Assembly: GCF_000621705.1 (NCBI RefSeq) | Contig: NZ_JHXO01000015.1 | Span: 5,107 to 69,106, forward strand | Direction of reading: 5' to 3' | Length of the DNA: 64,000 nt | Source of the DNA: Prolixibacter bellariivorans ATCC BAA-1284 | GTDB taxonomy: Bacteria > Bacteroidota > Bacteroidia > Bacteroidales > Prolixibacteraceae | Shown here: one piece after another, positions 1-7,889 of the stretch | Position numbering within the stretch: position 1 is the first letter of the stretch | Layout: the number at the start of each line of letters is the position of its first letter | The notes under the pieces: model-generated | What the model was told of the DNA's origin: nothing | The model's database searches: none | Seen by the model: only the letters and a program-made list of their open reading frames with translations | Position numbers and translations under genes: made by a program

Positions 1-12
1 CGCAACCCATCA

Positions 13-131
13 CAAGGCCAACGGTCTTGCCGCAACAGCCCATGGCACCGCCATGGGACATAATCCGATAGATTTAGAATGTGGTCGCGAGCCAATGTAG
101 ATTGAAACGGTCAGGAAGTTTCGACCGTAAT
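13..131. repeat. Dispersed intergenic repeat, copy 1
   Basis: This non-coding stretch resembles 58254-58370. Both copies share, in order, a segment like AAGGCCAACGGTCTTGC, a hairpin built on CCATGGCACCGCCATGG, a GTGGTCGCG-like or GCGGTCGCG block, and a final ACGACCG-like block. The loop ACC between GGC and GCC is kept in both. The copy sits at the window edge, so its left end may be cut. It looks like a REP-type or non-autonomous dispersed repeat of the host genome. No coding frame is shared between the copies. Confidence 0.6.
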
Positions 132-197
132 AATGTAGAGCCAGATTGAAATGCAACCCATTTGGCTAAAGCCAGGAGAGTGTTTCATGCACCTGTT

Positions 198-214
198 CCC
201 CGGGCTAAAGCCCA
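198..214. repeat. Short GGGCT-AA-AGCCC hairpin
   Basis: A small palindromic element (CCCCGGGCTAAAGCCCAGG) in intergenic DNA. Short GGGCTAAAGCCC hairpins of this kind are common extragenic elements in environmental Bacteroidota. It has no T-run, so it is not a convincing terminator. Confidence 0.4.
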
Positions 215-231
215 GGGCAATTGAGAACGCC

Positions 232-350
232 AGAACAACAGTAACAACAGTAACGACAGAAACAATATCAGTTACTGCAACCTCGAAGCGTAACCTGAAA
301 CCTGAAACCTGAAATGGTTTAACAGCGAAGCTGAACAACAGAAACAACAC
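232..350. repeat. AACAACAG-type intergenic repeat, copy 1
   Basis: Low-complexity DNA made of AACAACAGTAACAACAG-like units, a core at 253-284, and CCTGAAACCTGAAA units. The 32-bp core is identical at 13369-13400, and the flanks (232-350 and 13331-13470) align loosely. A shorter related piece lies near 21785-21835. The apparent reading frames through it are repeat artefacts: they are the same low-complexity peptide in both copies. Confidence 0.6.
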
Positions 351-383
351 TAACTACCGCAATTGCACAGCTCCCCTTGGAAA

Positions 384-1055
384 TCAATAAACGATTTCGT
401 GTTTGCTATATTCGTTTCTGATTCTCACCAATTTTTGATTGTTGAAAAACAATCTTACGGACGATTTACCGACTTTGCCCGAACTGACATCTTCCGTAAA
501 ACTAAATGCCCATTCGTCGTAATTAGCCATGTCCGGGTCGAAAGGTCTTTCCAGTGACTTGTCGGGGAGGGTGATCTGATAATCACTGTAAGGAGCGGTC
601 TGGCAAATTGCCAATAGCTTTTCATACATCGTGTCAATCGGGTCATCGACATGGATCGTAATTTCATCAGGTGTATCCTTAGGCCATGCAGAAGCATCAT
701 CCAGCAAAGCGCCACCGGTTTCGATAGAACTCACTTTACCCTGATCAAATTCGATAAGAGCCCGCTCTGTAACGCCCGATGTTGTTTCCAGGGTAACAGA
801 CCGGTAAAAGCCAAAAATATTCTGAATGTCTTCGGGGTTTGAATAAGGCTTTCGATACACAATGGCTACAGCGTCAAATTGTTTCTCGGTCCCCAGTTCC
901 CGGAGCTGGCTGTAAACTTCTGCCGGAGAACTCCCTATTTGAAGTGTCCATTTTTCTCCGCTGGTTGTGTTTTCTATCCGGGGAAAGTCGTTGTCCTTCT
1001 CACAGGAAGCAAATAAAAACAAGGCAGGAATGGCCCATAATATCAGGTTTTTCAT
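384..1055 (-). CDS. Putative lipoprotein of unknown function
   Basis: A 223-residue protein. It begins with a lipoprotein signal peptide whose lipobox is LFASC, so the acylated cysteine is Cys18. The mature part is mixed alpha/beta with no family motif I recognise. It has a conserved-looking W and acidic stretches (SCEKDNDFPR after the lipobox), typical of Bacteroidota surface or periplasmic lipoproteins. The start is the only ATG in front of the signal peptide. It is probably anchored in the outer membrane; its role is unknown. It stands alone, between a repeat-rich stretch and the four-helix-bundle cassette. Confidence 0.75.
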   Translation of the reverse strand: MKNLILWAIPALFLFASCEKDNDFPRIENTTSGEKWTLQIGSSPAEVYSQLRELGTEKQFDAVAIVYRKPYSNPEDIQNIFGFYRSVTLETTSGVTERALIEFDQGKVSSIETGGALLDDASAWPKDTPDEITIHVDDPIDTMYEKLLAICQTAPYSDYQITLPDKSLERPFDPDMANYDEWAFSFTEDVSSGKVGKSSVRLFFNNQKLVRIRNEYSKHEIVY

Positions 1056-1125
1056 GATTGGTTAGATTTTAAGTACTCTTCAAAGAGTATATTTCCCTCA
1101 GTTTGGTTGCGTGAAATCTTATAAT

Positions 1126-1536
1126 TAATAATTAGTAATGAACAATGAATAATTTATTGTTTTGAGCACTATTTTATAATCGAATACAGTAATCTGAGTA
1201 ATTCGTTGAGGTCATTCCTAATGGAATTAAATGACTCTACTTCCAGATAACCAGTATCTTTTAATAATCTTAACCAGTAATCAGTTTCGCGGGCTTCTTT
1301 ATAGGCAACACTCATTTTAGCCCTAAAATCAGCTTTCGAGATACCACCAATCGCTTCTTCTATATTTGCTCCAACAGAAGTCCCACTCCTCAGAATCTGC
1401 TTACTCAGAACAAATTCTTTCTTTTCAGAAGACAAATGCTGGTACATTTTGACAATCCTGACAGCAAAATTGTACGACTTGGTTAATACTACATTCTCAT
1501 TTTCACTCATTATTCATTGTTCATTACTAATTATTA
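1126..1536. mobile_element. Four-helix-bundle gene framed by a perfect 28-bp inverted repeat
   Basis: Positions 1126-1153 and 1509-1536 are exact reverse complements over 28 bp (28/28). They enclose one gene (1169-1510, minus). The right arm overlaps the gene's start codon, and the left arm lies 15 bp past its stop. A partial copy of the same arrangement is at 2935-3118. Related single arms occur near 2937-2960 and 12995-13020. The arrangement suggests a small non-autonomous mobile cassette or a processed repeat unit. No transposase is encoded and no target-site duplication could be established. Confidence 0.5.
1169..1510 (-). CDS. Four-helix-bundle protein (S23/IVP-like family)
   Basis: A 113-residue, wholly helical protein. 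It has the family signatures SGTSVGANIEEA (about residues 42-53), SKADF, and KEARETDYWLRLL. This is the four-helix-bundle family first known from intervening sequences in 23S rRNA genes, and it is related to the Avd accessory protein of diversity-generating retroelements. The length is normal for the family. No reverse transcriptase or rRNA gene is nearby, so neither of those roles is indicated here. The function in Bacteroidota is not established; nucleic-acid binding is the usual guess. The gene is framed by a perfect inverted repeat, and a 5' fragment of a near-identical copy lies at 2987-3091. Confidence 0.85.
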   Translation of the reverse strand: MSENENVVLTKSYNFAVRIVKMYQHLSSEKKEFVLSKQILRSGTSVGANIEEAIGGISKADFRAKMSVAYKEARETDYWLRLLKDTGYLEVESFNSIRNDLNELLRLLYSIIK

Positions 1537-1554
1537 GTTACTCATTACAAGTTA

Positions 1555-1601
1555 CTCATATCATAAACTTTCCACCGGATTCCGGGTGACTGCCTCCCCG
1601 C
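1555..1601 (-). pseudogene. Relic 3' end of an FtsX-type permease gene
   Basis: Reading the minus strand gives EAVTRNPVESL-stop-YE-stop. This corresponds to the last residues (KAATRNPVEALRYE) of the four intact permeases downstream, with CGA changed to TGA. Only about 45 bp survive. It adjoins the four-helix-bundle cassette in the same way that the intact permease end at 3147 adjoins the truncated second cassette, so the two places look like copies of one segment. Confidence 0.7.
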
Positions 1602-1619
1602 TTTATTTTTATTGTTTTT

Positions 1620-1730
1620 TTAATTGATTACCAGATTGGCTCCTTCTTTTGCCAATGTTAATGCAATGTTCCGTCCAAGCCCATTTCCCGAAGCTCCTGT
1701 TACAATTGTTGTTTTGTTTTTCAGGCTCAT
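1620..1730 (-). pseudogene. N-terminal fragment of a short-chain dehydrogenase
   Basis: An ATG at 1730 opens a 36-codon frame beginning MSLKNKTTIVTGASGNGLG and ending ANLVIN-stop. TGASGNGLG is the Rossmann-fold TGxxxGxG nucleotide-binding motif of classical short-chain dehydrogenases/reductases, preceded by the usual first beta strand. Family members have about 250 residues; the remaining ~210 are absent. The frame ends where the permease relic begins, which suggests a deletion or recombination junction near 1620. It is a broken gene, not a functional enzyme. Confidence 0.7.
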
Positions 1731-1753
1731 GAGATTCTTTTTTAGTTACTTAA

Positions 1754-2773
1754 CTATGGGCGTTTAAATATTCCGGCATTCAAATCGTAACCTGTTGCCC
1801 CAGGAACAATGTGTAAATGTGCCTGAGGAATTCTCTCACTATTACATTCAACAAGAGATATATTGGCTTTCTTATCGATATTGTTTTCAGTGAATTTCTG
1901 CATACTCTCCGTTATTCCGGTATTTCCCCAATTGCCCCTGAGGTGTTGGTTCCCTGAAATTATTGAATTGGATATTTTGAATTCTGTTTTACTGTCTGGG
2001 TCGCCAATCCAGAAGTAATCGCAATTGCTTACAATGTTATTCTCAAATTTCAGGTTTTCATCGTTACCCATCCATAATGCACTTTCATACGCATCGTATA
2101 TAATATTGTTGCTGATAATAGAATTGTTGATGTTTTGGAATAATAGAATAGCATTTCGGCATTGGTAAAATACATTATGATTGATATTTATATCTGTTCC
2201 ATGTGCCCAAACCCCTCCCTGAATAATGCCTGAATTTCTATCGCCAATAAAAACACATTGCGAAACAACAAGGTGCTTTAAGTCCGGATTTTCCCTTGTA
2301 ATTGGATAGTAATATCGAACCAGGGGGTTTGCATTACCTAAAAATTTTATTCCCCTGAATTCAACGAAATCAGAAGCAACCAAAAAACCAGTTGAATGTT
2401 GAAATTGTGTTTCTGAATTATTTGCCGAAAAAGATACAACAACCGGCATTTTCAAAGGTGTCCATAATGAATCGTCCGGCAAGATGGCTGATTCGATTAT
2501 CAATTTTGAGTTTTCATTGAGAATCCGAACAGGGTTAATATCGATTCTGTTGGATAATATGTATATCCCCGGCATCACTTTTATTGTAATGTTGCCCTGT
2601 CCGGTCAATTCATTTGTTATTTCAATTGCTTGCTGAATTGTTTTAAGAGGCGTGGTAACATTCCCTGAATTCATGTCATTTCCGTTTTTGGAATCGACAT
2701 AGAATACCTGGGCATTATTGATTTGGCTAAAAAACAGGGAAATGATTAATAGTAAAAAGAGTTTTGATTTCAT
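1754..2773 (-). CDS. Secreted right-handed beta-helix protein (pectate-lyase-like fold)
   Basis: A 339-residue protein with a clear signal peptide (about residues 1-21, ending INNAQ). The mature protein opens with FYVDSKNGNDMNSGN followed by PLKTIQQAI, the entry motif of DUF1565/parallel beta-helix proteins. Short N- and I-rich repeats follow (NININHNVFYQCRNAI, SIISNNIIYD, KFENNIVSNCD), typical of the turns of a right-handed beta-helix. Such proteins bind or cleave polysaccharides. No catalytic residues could be assigned, so an enzymatic role is not claimed. It lies between two permease relics and is the only intact gene in that decay zone. Confidence 0.8.
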   Translation of the reverse strand: MKSKLFLLLIISLFFSQINNAQVFYVDSKNGNDMNSGNVTTPLKTIQQAIEITNELTGQGNITIKVMPGIYILSNRIDINPVRILNENSKLIIESAILPDDSLWTPLKMPVVVSFSANNSETQFQHSTGFLVASDFVEFRGIKFLGNANPLVRYYYPITRENPDLKHLVVSQCVFIGDRNSGIIQGGVWAHGTDININHNVFYQCRNAILLFQNINNSIISNNIIYDAYESALWMGNDENLKFENNIVSNCDYFWIGDPDSKTEFKISNSIISGNQHLRGNWGNTGITESMQKFTENNIDKKANISLVECNSERIPQAHLHIVPGATGYDLNAGIFKRP

Positions 2774-2863
2774 GGTTTGTTGCTTAAAAATTAGTATTCA
2801 ATTTTAAAATAGAAGTAGTTCGGCAAAAACACTTTTCGGTCGGCATGAGTTTTCTTTTTCCAT

Positions 2864-2921
2864 CTAATCATATCGTAAACTTTCCACCGGGTTACGTGTA
2901 GCAGTTTTCCAGCTTTGCCAA
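2864..2921 (-). pseudogene. Second relic 3' end of an FtsX-type permease gene
   Basis: The minus strand reads WQSWKTATRNPVESLRYD-stop, matching the C-terminus WQSWKAATRNPIEALRYE of the intact permeases. The match stops at about 2921; upstream codons are lost. Together with 1555-1601 this shows that the permease array once had at least two more members, or that its 3' end was copied outward. Confidence 0.75.
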
Positions 2922-2934
2922 CCGTTTTACATTT

Positions 2935-3118
2935 AATAATCAACAATGAATAATTAGTAATTGACTGTTACGCGCATGATTTCACCTTACTCAGAACACT
3001 TTTTTTTAGAGGACAAATGCTGGTACATCTTGACAATCCTGACAGCAAAATTGTACGACTTGGTTAATACTACATTCTCATTTTCACTCATCATTCATTG
3101 TTCATTACTAATTATTAA
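2935..3118. repeat. Truncated copy of the four-helix cassette, with both arms
   Basis: The right arm (about 3090-3118) and a shorter left arm (about 2941-2960) match the inverted repeats that frame 1126-1536. The interior is mostly deleted: only about 100 bp of the gene's 5' part remain. The coding part nearest the start codon differs from the intact copy by about two bases in 81, so the duplication is recent. Confidence 0.6.
2987..3091 (-). pseudogene. Truncated four-helix-bundle gene
   Basis: From an ATG at 3091 the frame reads the first 28 residues of the intact four-helix-bundle protein (MSENENVVLTKSYNFAVRIV...HLSS). It then shifts frame after a run of A residues and stops (KKKCSE-stop) after 34 codons. 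The hallmark motif SGTSVGANIEEA and everything beyond are missing. It is a broken duplicate of 1169-1510. Confidence 0.8.
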
Positions 3119-3146
3119 TCACTCATTATTAATTACTCATTACACG

Positions 3147-5450
3147 TTACTCATATCTCAGCGCTTCTATCGGATTCCTCGTCGCAGCTTTCCAGCTTTG
3201 CCAGCTCACGGTTAGCAACGCAATTCCCAGTGCCAGCAAACCTGCTAAGGCAAAAATCCACCAACTCAGGGTCGTTTTGTAGGCAAAATTCTCCAACCAT
3301 TTATGCATGGCAAACCAGGCAATAGGTGTTGCAATTACAAAAGCGATGGCAACCCATTTCACAAAATCTTTATTGAGCATGGTCATCACTTCGGAAACTT
3401 TGGCCCCGTTCACCTTGCGGATGCCGATTTCTTTAATCTTTTGTTCAGCCAGTGAAATAGACAATCCCAGAATACCCAAACACGCAATCATTATGGCAAT
3501 CGCTCCTCCGATTCCTACCAGTGTGCTGAATTGCTCCGCCGATTTATATTGTTTATTATATAAATCATCCTGAAAATTATACTCGAATACATGTTCCGGG
3601 CTGAACCTTTTCCACACCTTTTCGATATTCCCCATTACCTCTTTTGTATTGGTGGCATTAACTTTTAAGTTGATAAGGTTGTACCTGTGATCTCTGAAAT
3701 AAAATAGAACCGGTTCGACCGGATATTGAGGAGATTGAAAATTGAAATCTTTCATCACACCAATTATGGGATAGATTTTCCCGTCCCTTTCCATGGTTTT
3801 CTCAAGTGGGTTTTTGATGTTGTATTGTTTTACCGCTGTTTCATTAATTATGTAACCCTTGTCCATTTCGTCTTCCCGGAATATACGTCCTTCTTTCAGT
3901 TTAATGCCCATGAGATTGAAATATCCAGGCTCAACGTCATTCACCTTAAATGCTTTGCGACCGCCATCCATTTCATTTACCCAATTCGACCAGTCTTGCC
4001 CCATACTATTTCCTGAGTAGGCAGCCTGTAGTACTCCCGGAATTTGAAGCAATTCGCTTTTGAAAGTTCGTTGTTTTGATTGCAAATCGTCGTTTAGCTT
4101 AATGCATACAATTTGTTCGGGAGAAAAACCCAGATCCTTGTTTTTTAAATATTGAAGCTGTTTTACAATGAATAATGTCCCGGCTATCAAAATAATTGAA
4201 ATGACATACTGAAAGGTTATCAGTGGTTTACTAAAAAAAGTTTTTTTAGAGAAACTGTCCATTTTATTTTTCATCAGAGAGATAGACTGGACAGAGTTTA
4301 TATTAATAGCTGGTAACAAACCGGTCAGTATTCCTGTCGCAAGAATTAGTACGGCAATGATAAGTAGATTATGTGGCGCATAAATCATACTAAAATCAAT
4401 TGTTTTGCCGATTAAATTATCGAAAAAGGGTTGAATACTTTTTATGATGATTAAAGATAATCCAAGGGCTATGGATAACAGTATGACGGACTCGACCAGA
4501 AACTGAATGACTAAAATGCTTTTGGCGCATCCAAATAGTTTTTTTATTCCGACCTCTTTAAACCTGATTTTAGTTCGTGAATTGGTTAGGTTGATGAAAT
4601 TGATTCCTGCCAGTATAAAAAGCAGTACCGCAATAGAGAAGAGAATAAACAGAACAGCTTTACTTCCGTGCTGTGTGTTTCCCTCATAATACAAAGGCGC
4701 GGCAAAATATAAATCCTTGAGGCTGGTTAATTGAAATTTCTGATAGTTAAACTTTTTCAAATCGCTGTTCAGTCTTTCTTCGGTTTGGGCTATACTTAGC
4801 GAAGGTTTTCCAACAATATAAGTAAAGTAACTCCACCCGTCTTTTTGCTCAAGAATCTTGGGGTAGGCTAACTCTTTCAAGCTTTCAAGAGTCGCAATTG
4901 CTGTAAATGGCAAATGAAAATAATCGGGATTTTCAACCACCCCGGTTACGGTAAAAGGGTACTTGTTTTTTAAAAGAATTGTTTGATTTAAAGGATTTGT
5001 TTTCCCAAATATGCGTTCAGCCTCTCTTTGGGTAAGTACTATTGAATGCCTGTTTTTTAGTGCGTTTTCCGAATTCCCCAGTAAAAAATTAAAGTTGAAT
5101 GTGCTAAAAAAGTTTCCATCAGCCAATCCTATATTATCCATAAGATAGACCTGACCGTCATAACTGACTTCGTGTTCTTCCATTTTCACCCGGGTGACGT
5201 CCTTGATATAACCCGATTCATCTTTCAGAAAGTACCCGATAAACGATGGCATGGTCGCCCAGTTTGTTTCTATCCGGTAAATTTTATCACGATTATTTAT
5301 CTGGGTGTCGTATTTTTGCTCATTTCCAAAATAAACCAGTATAATGAGGATTGATGTAATTGAAACGGTCAGTCCGAGGATATTTATGAAATTATAAATC
5401 CTGTTTTTCCATAAATATTTAAAAGCTGTTCTGAAGATATTTTCAATCAT
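3147..5450 (-). CDS. FtsX/MacB-type ABC transporter permease 1
   Basis: A 767-residue inner-membrane protein. A first transmembrane helix (about residues 20-42) is followed by a periplasmic MacB_PCD-type domain. A first FtsX bundle of three helices comes next (about 270-420), then a second helix-plus-periplasmic-domain unit starting near ITFQYVISIILIAGT, and a final FtsX bundle. Proteins of this architecture partner with a LolD/MacB-like ATPase in lipoprotein transport, peptide export or envelope stress. No ATPase gene lies in the window. The last ~100 residues (from KEIGIRKVNGAK) are nearly the same as in the next three genes. It is the last gene of a co-directional array, 32 bp after permease 2. 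Confidence 0.9.
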   Translation of the reverse strand: MIENIFRTAFKYLWKNRIYNFINILGLTVSITSILIILVYFGNEQKYDTQINNRDKIYRIETNWATMPSFIGYFLKDESGYIKDVTRVKMEEHEVSYDGQVYLMDNIGLADGNFFSTFNFNFLLGNSENALKNRHSIVLTQREAERIFGKTNPLNQTILLKNKYPFTVTGVVENPDYFHLPFTAIATLESLKELAYPKILEQKDGWSYFTYIVGKPSLSIAQTEERLNSDLKKFNYQKFQLTSLKDLYFAAPLYYEGNTQHGSKAVLFILFSIAVLLFILAGINFINLTNSRTKIRFKEVGIKKLFGCAKSILVIQFLVESVILLSIALGLSLIIIKSIQPFFDNLIGKTIDFSMIYAPHNLLIIAVLILATGILTGLLPAININSVQSISLMKNKMDSFSKKTFFSKPLITFQYVISIILIAGTLFIVKQLQYLKNKDLGFSPEQIVCIKLNDDLQSKQRTFKSELLQIPGVLQAAYSGNSMGQDWSNWVNEMDGGRKAFKVNDVEPGYFNLMGIKLKEGRIFREDEMDKGYIINETAVKQYNIKNPLEKTMERDGKIYPIIGVMKDFNFQSPQYPVEPVLFYFRDHRYNLINLKVNATNTKEVMGNIEKVWKRFSPEHVFEYNFQDDLYNKQYKSAEQFSTLVGIGGAIAIMIACLGILGLSISLAEQKIKEIGIRKVNGAKVSEVMTMLNKDFVKWVAIAFVIATPIAWFAMHKWLENFAYKTTLSWWIFALAGLLALGIALLTVSWQSWKAATRNPIEALRYE

Positions 5451-5482
5451 GGCTAAATAGTTAGGTCATTATTTAAACGCTT

Positions 5483-7873
5483 TTACTCATATCTCAGCGC
5501 TTCTATCGGATTCCTCGTCGCTGCCTTCCAGCTTTGCCAGCTAACTGTGAGCAGAGCAATTCCCAACGCCAGTATACCTGCCAGGGCAAATATCCACCAG
5601 CTTAGGGTAGTTTTGTAGGCGAAATTCTCCAACCATTTATGCATGGCAAACCAGGCAATAGGTGTTGCAATCACAAAGGCTATGACAACCCATTTCACAA
5701 AGTCTTTATTCAGCATCGTCATCACTTCGGAAACCTTGGCACCGTTTACTTTGCGGATGCCGATTTCTTTAGTCCTCTGTTTGCTCCGTAGTAACGCAAT
5801 GTTGAAAAGTCCCATTAACGAAATTAGTAAGGTGATTAACGTAAATAATCTGATTAACCTGCTTTTTGTATAATCATCTTCGTACATCATTTTTACCCGG
5901 TTATCGAGAAACTCTGTCTTTAGAGGTTCATCAATAAAAAAGCTTTTCCATGTTGTTTGTATACTGGCAATTGCACTTTTAAAATCTGAATTTGCTTTTA
6001 GCCTGATATTCAAATAACCTTCTTTTTGTTGGTCGAGATAGAACAACACTGGTTCGGTTTGATTACGCAGAGAGTTCAAGCAAACATCTTTTAAAACCCC
6101 AATAATTTTTATCCCTTGAATTTCTTTTCCGACAACAGGAGAGGGGAACCCAAAAAAATTGACGGCAGCTTCGTTGATAATTGCCGATTTAAGATTATCA
6201 TCATGATAGCTGTTATTGAAGTTCCGGCCTTCGGTAAGTTCCATTTTCATTAATGGGATATAATCGTAATCTACACCCATGCTGCTAACGATTTTTGTTA
6301 CTTTTTTCCCCTCCCGGTCAACCTGAAAATGAAAGCTACCCAGTACTTCTCCGGGAGAATGTTCTGAGAATGCAACTGATGCGATATTTGGGTTTCTCTG
6401 TATTTCCTGTTTTAGTGACTTGACTGTTTCCGGACTACAGATTGTTTTGTTAAGTTTTAGCATGACGACGTTTTCTTTATCGAAGCCCATGTTGCTTTTG
6501 GTAAGGAAAGTGAGCTGTTTGCTGATGGCTATGATTGAAATTAGCAGCATGATAGATAAAGAAAGCTGGACAATCGTAGATAACTGTCCAAAGTTTAATT
6601 GTCCCTTATTTTGTTTGAATTCATCTTTTTTTAAAAGGAGTTTTAACCCACTTTTTTTCGATTGATTGAAAAACGGGATCAATGACGATAAAAATGAAAA
6701 TACGAGCAGTAATCCTGCAGCTAAGAAAATGGTTATATGCAATGGCAACAGGTTGGAGTGGATGAGTGGTAGCTCGTTTAAAAGCGGGACAGACAACCGG
6801 TAAAGAATAATTGCTAAGACTAATGCTACAGCGATAACAACCATTGAGTTAAGAAAGAATTGCAGGAAGATGCCGACCTGGCCTGCCCCTATAATTTTTC
6901 GTATACCTATATTTTTTGACTGTACAATGTTTTGGGAAACCAGGAGATTTGAATAATTAATAAACGCAATTGCTAAAATAAACAACCCGATAACCATAAA
7001 GATATAGGAATAGGTGCGGTTTCCTTTTGGATAGTCGTAGCTCATATTGCGTGAGAAGTGCAGCGATTTTAGTGGAATAGCAACCGGGACAAATTGTGCA
7101 TTAATGGCTTTCCCGAAAGAGGACATATATTTCTCGTAAAACGGTTGGAAGTTGTTGGTGATGCTTTCAATTTTCGCGTTTTTCTTCAGTAAAACAAATA
7201 CATAACAGGTAGGCATCCAATAACCTTCAGATATCTTTATTTTGGGAATTCCGGTTAAGTCATTCCATTGGTTTCCCATCGAGAACAAAACGTTTAGTTT
7301 ATGATGGGAATTGTCGGGACTGTCTTTTACAACGCCTGCCACGGTTAGAGGTGTGCCGTCCCTTACAATTGTCTCACCTAGCGGATTCTCATCTCCGTAT
7401 ATTTTTTTGCTCAAGCTTTGGTTAATTACAATTTCATCGGGTTTTCGAAGCGCATATTTCGGATTGCCGTAAATAAAATGGAAGGTAAAGATATTGAAGA
7501 CCGATGAGTCAGCAGTATAAGCTTCTTCAACCTCAAATATCCCCTTGGGGGTTTCCAGTTTAACCGATTGGTGTACAGGAACCAGGCGGGTATAGGATTC
7601 GACTGCCGGAAATTCGTTTTTAAGCCCTGGCCCCATTAGCGGGCCGAGTACTGCATGTGTCATGGTATTTTCGGCTGCAACAATATCCCCGCTAATTCGG
7701 TAAATCCGGTTAGCTTTTTCATTTTGGGTGTCATAACCTCTTTCAAAGCTTACGATCGAGTAGATGTGAAAGATTGCGGCAAATGCGATGGTTAAACCAA
7801 TCAAGCTAACTGCCGTGTTGTTTTTCCTGTTAAGCAGATTGTTTACTGCTTGCCTGAAATTTAGTTTATTCAT
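5483..7873 (-). CDS. FtsX/MacB-type ABC transporter permease 2
   Basis: A 796-residue paralogue with the same doubled layout: helix 1 at about residues 20-42, a periplasmic domain, an FtsX bundle with the FMVIGLFILAIAFINYSNLL segment, a second FQ-type helix (STIVQLSLSIMLLISIIA), a second periplasmic domain and a C-terminal FtsX bundle. The N-terminal 650 residues are only distantly similar to the neighbours. From RTKEIGIRKVNGAK to the end they nearly coincide. At the DNA level its last ~280 bp match those of permease 1 closely (roughly 85-90% by eye). It lies 16 bp downstream of permease 3 on the minus strand. No cognate ATPase is present. Confidence 0.9.
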   Translation of the reverse strand: MNKLNFRQAVNNLLNRKNNTAVSLIGLTIAFAAIFHIYSIVSFERGYDTQNEKANRIYRISGDIVAAENTMTHAVLGPLMGPGLKNEFPAVESYTRLVPVHQSVKLETPKGIFEVEEAYTADSSVFNIFTFHFIYGNPKYALRKPDEIVINQSLSKKIYGDENPLGETIVRDGTPLTVAGVVKDSPDNSHHKLNVLFSMGNQWNDLTGIPKIKISEGYWMPTCYVFVLLKKNAKIESITNNFQPFYEKYMSSFGKAINAQFVPVAIPLKSLHFSRNMSYDYPKGNRTYSYIFMVIGLFILAIAFINYSNLLVSQNIVQSKNIGIRKIIGAGQVGIFLQFFLNSMVVIAVALVLAIILYRLSVPLLNELPLIHSNLLPLHITIFLAAGLLLVFSFLSSLIPFFNQSKKSGLKLLLKKDEFKQNKGQLNFGQLSTIVQLSLSIMLLISIIAISKQLTFLTKSNMGFDKENVVMLKLNKTICSPETVKSLKQEIQRNPNIASVAFSEHSPGEVLGSFHFQVDREGKKVTKIVSSMGVDYDYIPLMKMELTEGRNFNNSYHDDNLKSAIINEAAVNFFGFPSPVVGKEIQGIKIIGVLKDVCLNSLRNQTEPVLFYLDQQKEGYLNIRLKANSDFKSAIASIQTTWKSFFIDEPLKTEFLDNRVKMMYEDDYTKSRLIRLFTLITLLISLMGLFNIALLRSKQRTKEIGIRKVNGAKVSEVMTMLNKDFVKWVVIAFVIATPIAWFAMHKWLENFAYKTTLSWWIFALAGILALGIALLTVSWQSWKAATRNPIEALRYE

Positions 7874-7889
7874 GGTTAGGTAATTTTTG

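Noticed and set aside
111-350. Open frame of 79 codons on the minus strand
   Set aside because: It reads through the AACAACAG repeat, gives the same low-complexity peptide as the frame at 13194-13454, and has no start context or domain.
1169-1510. Diversity-generating retroelement (the gene is related to Avd)
   Set aside because: No reverse transcriptase, template repeat or variable repeat was found in the window.
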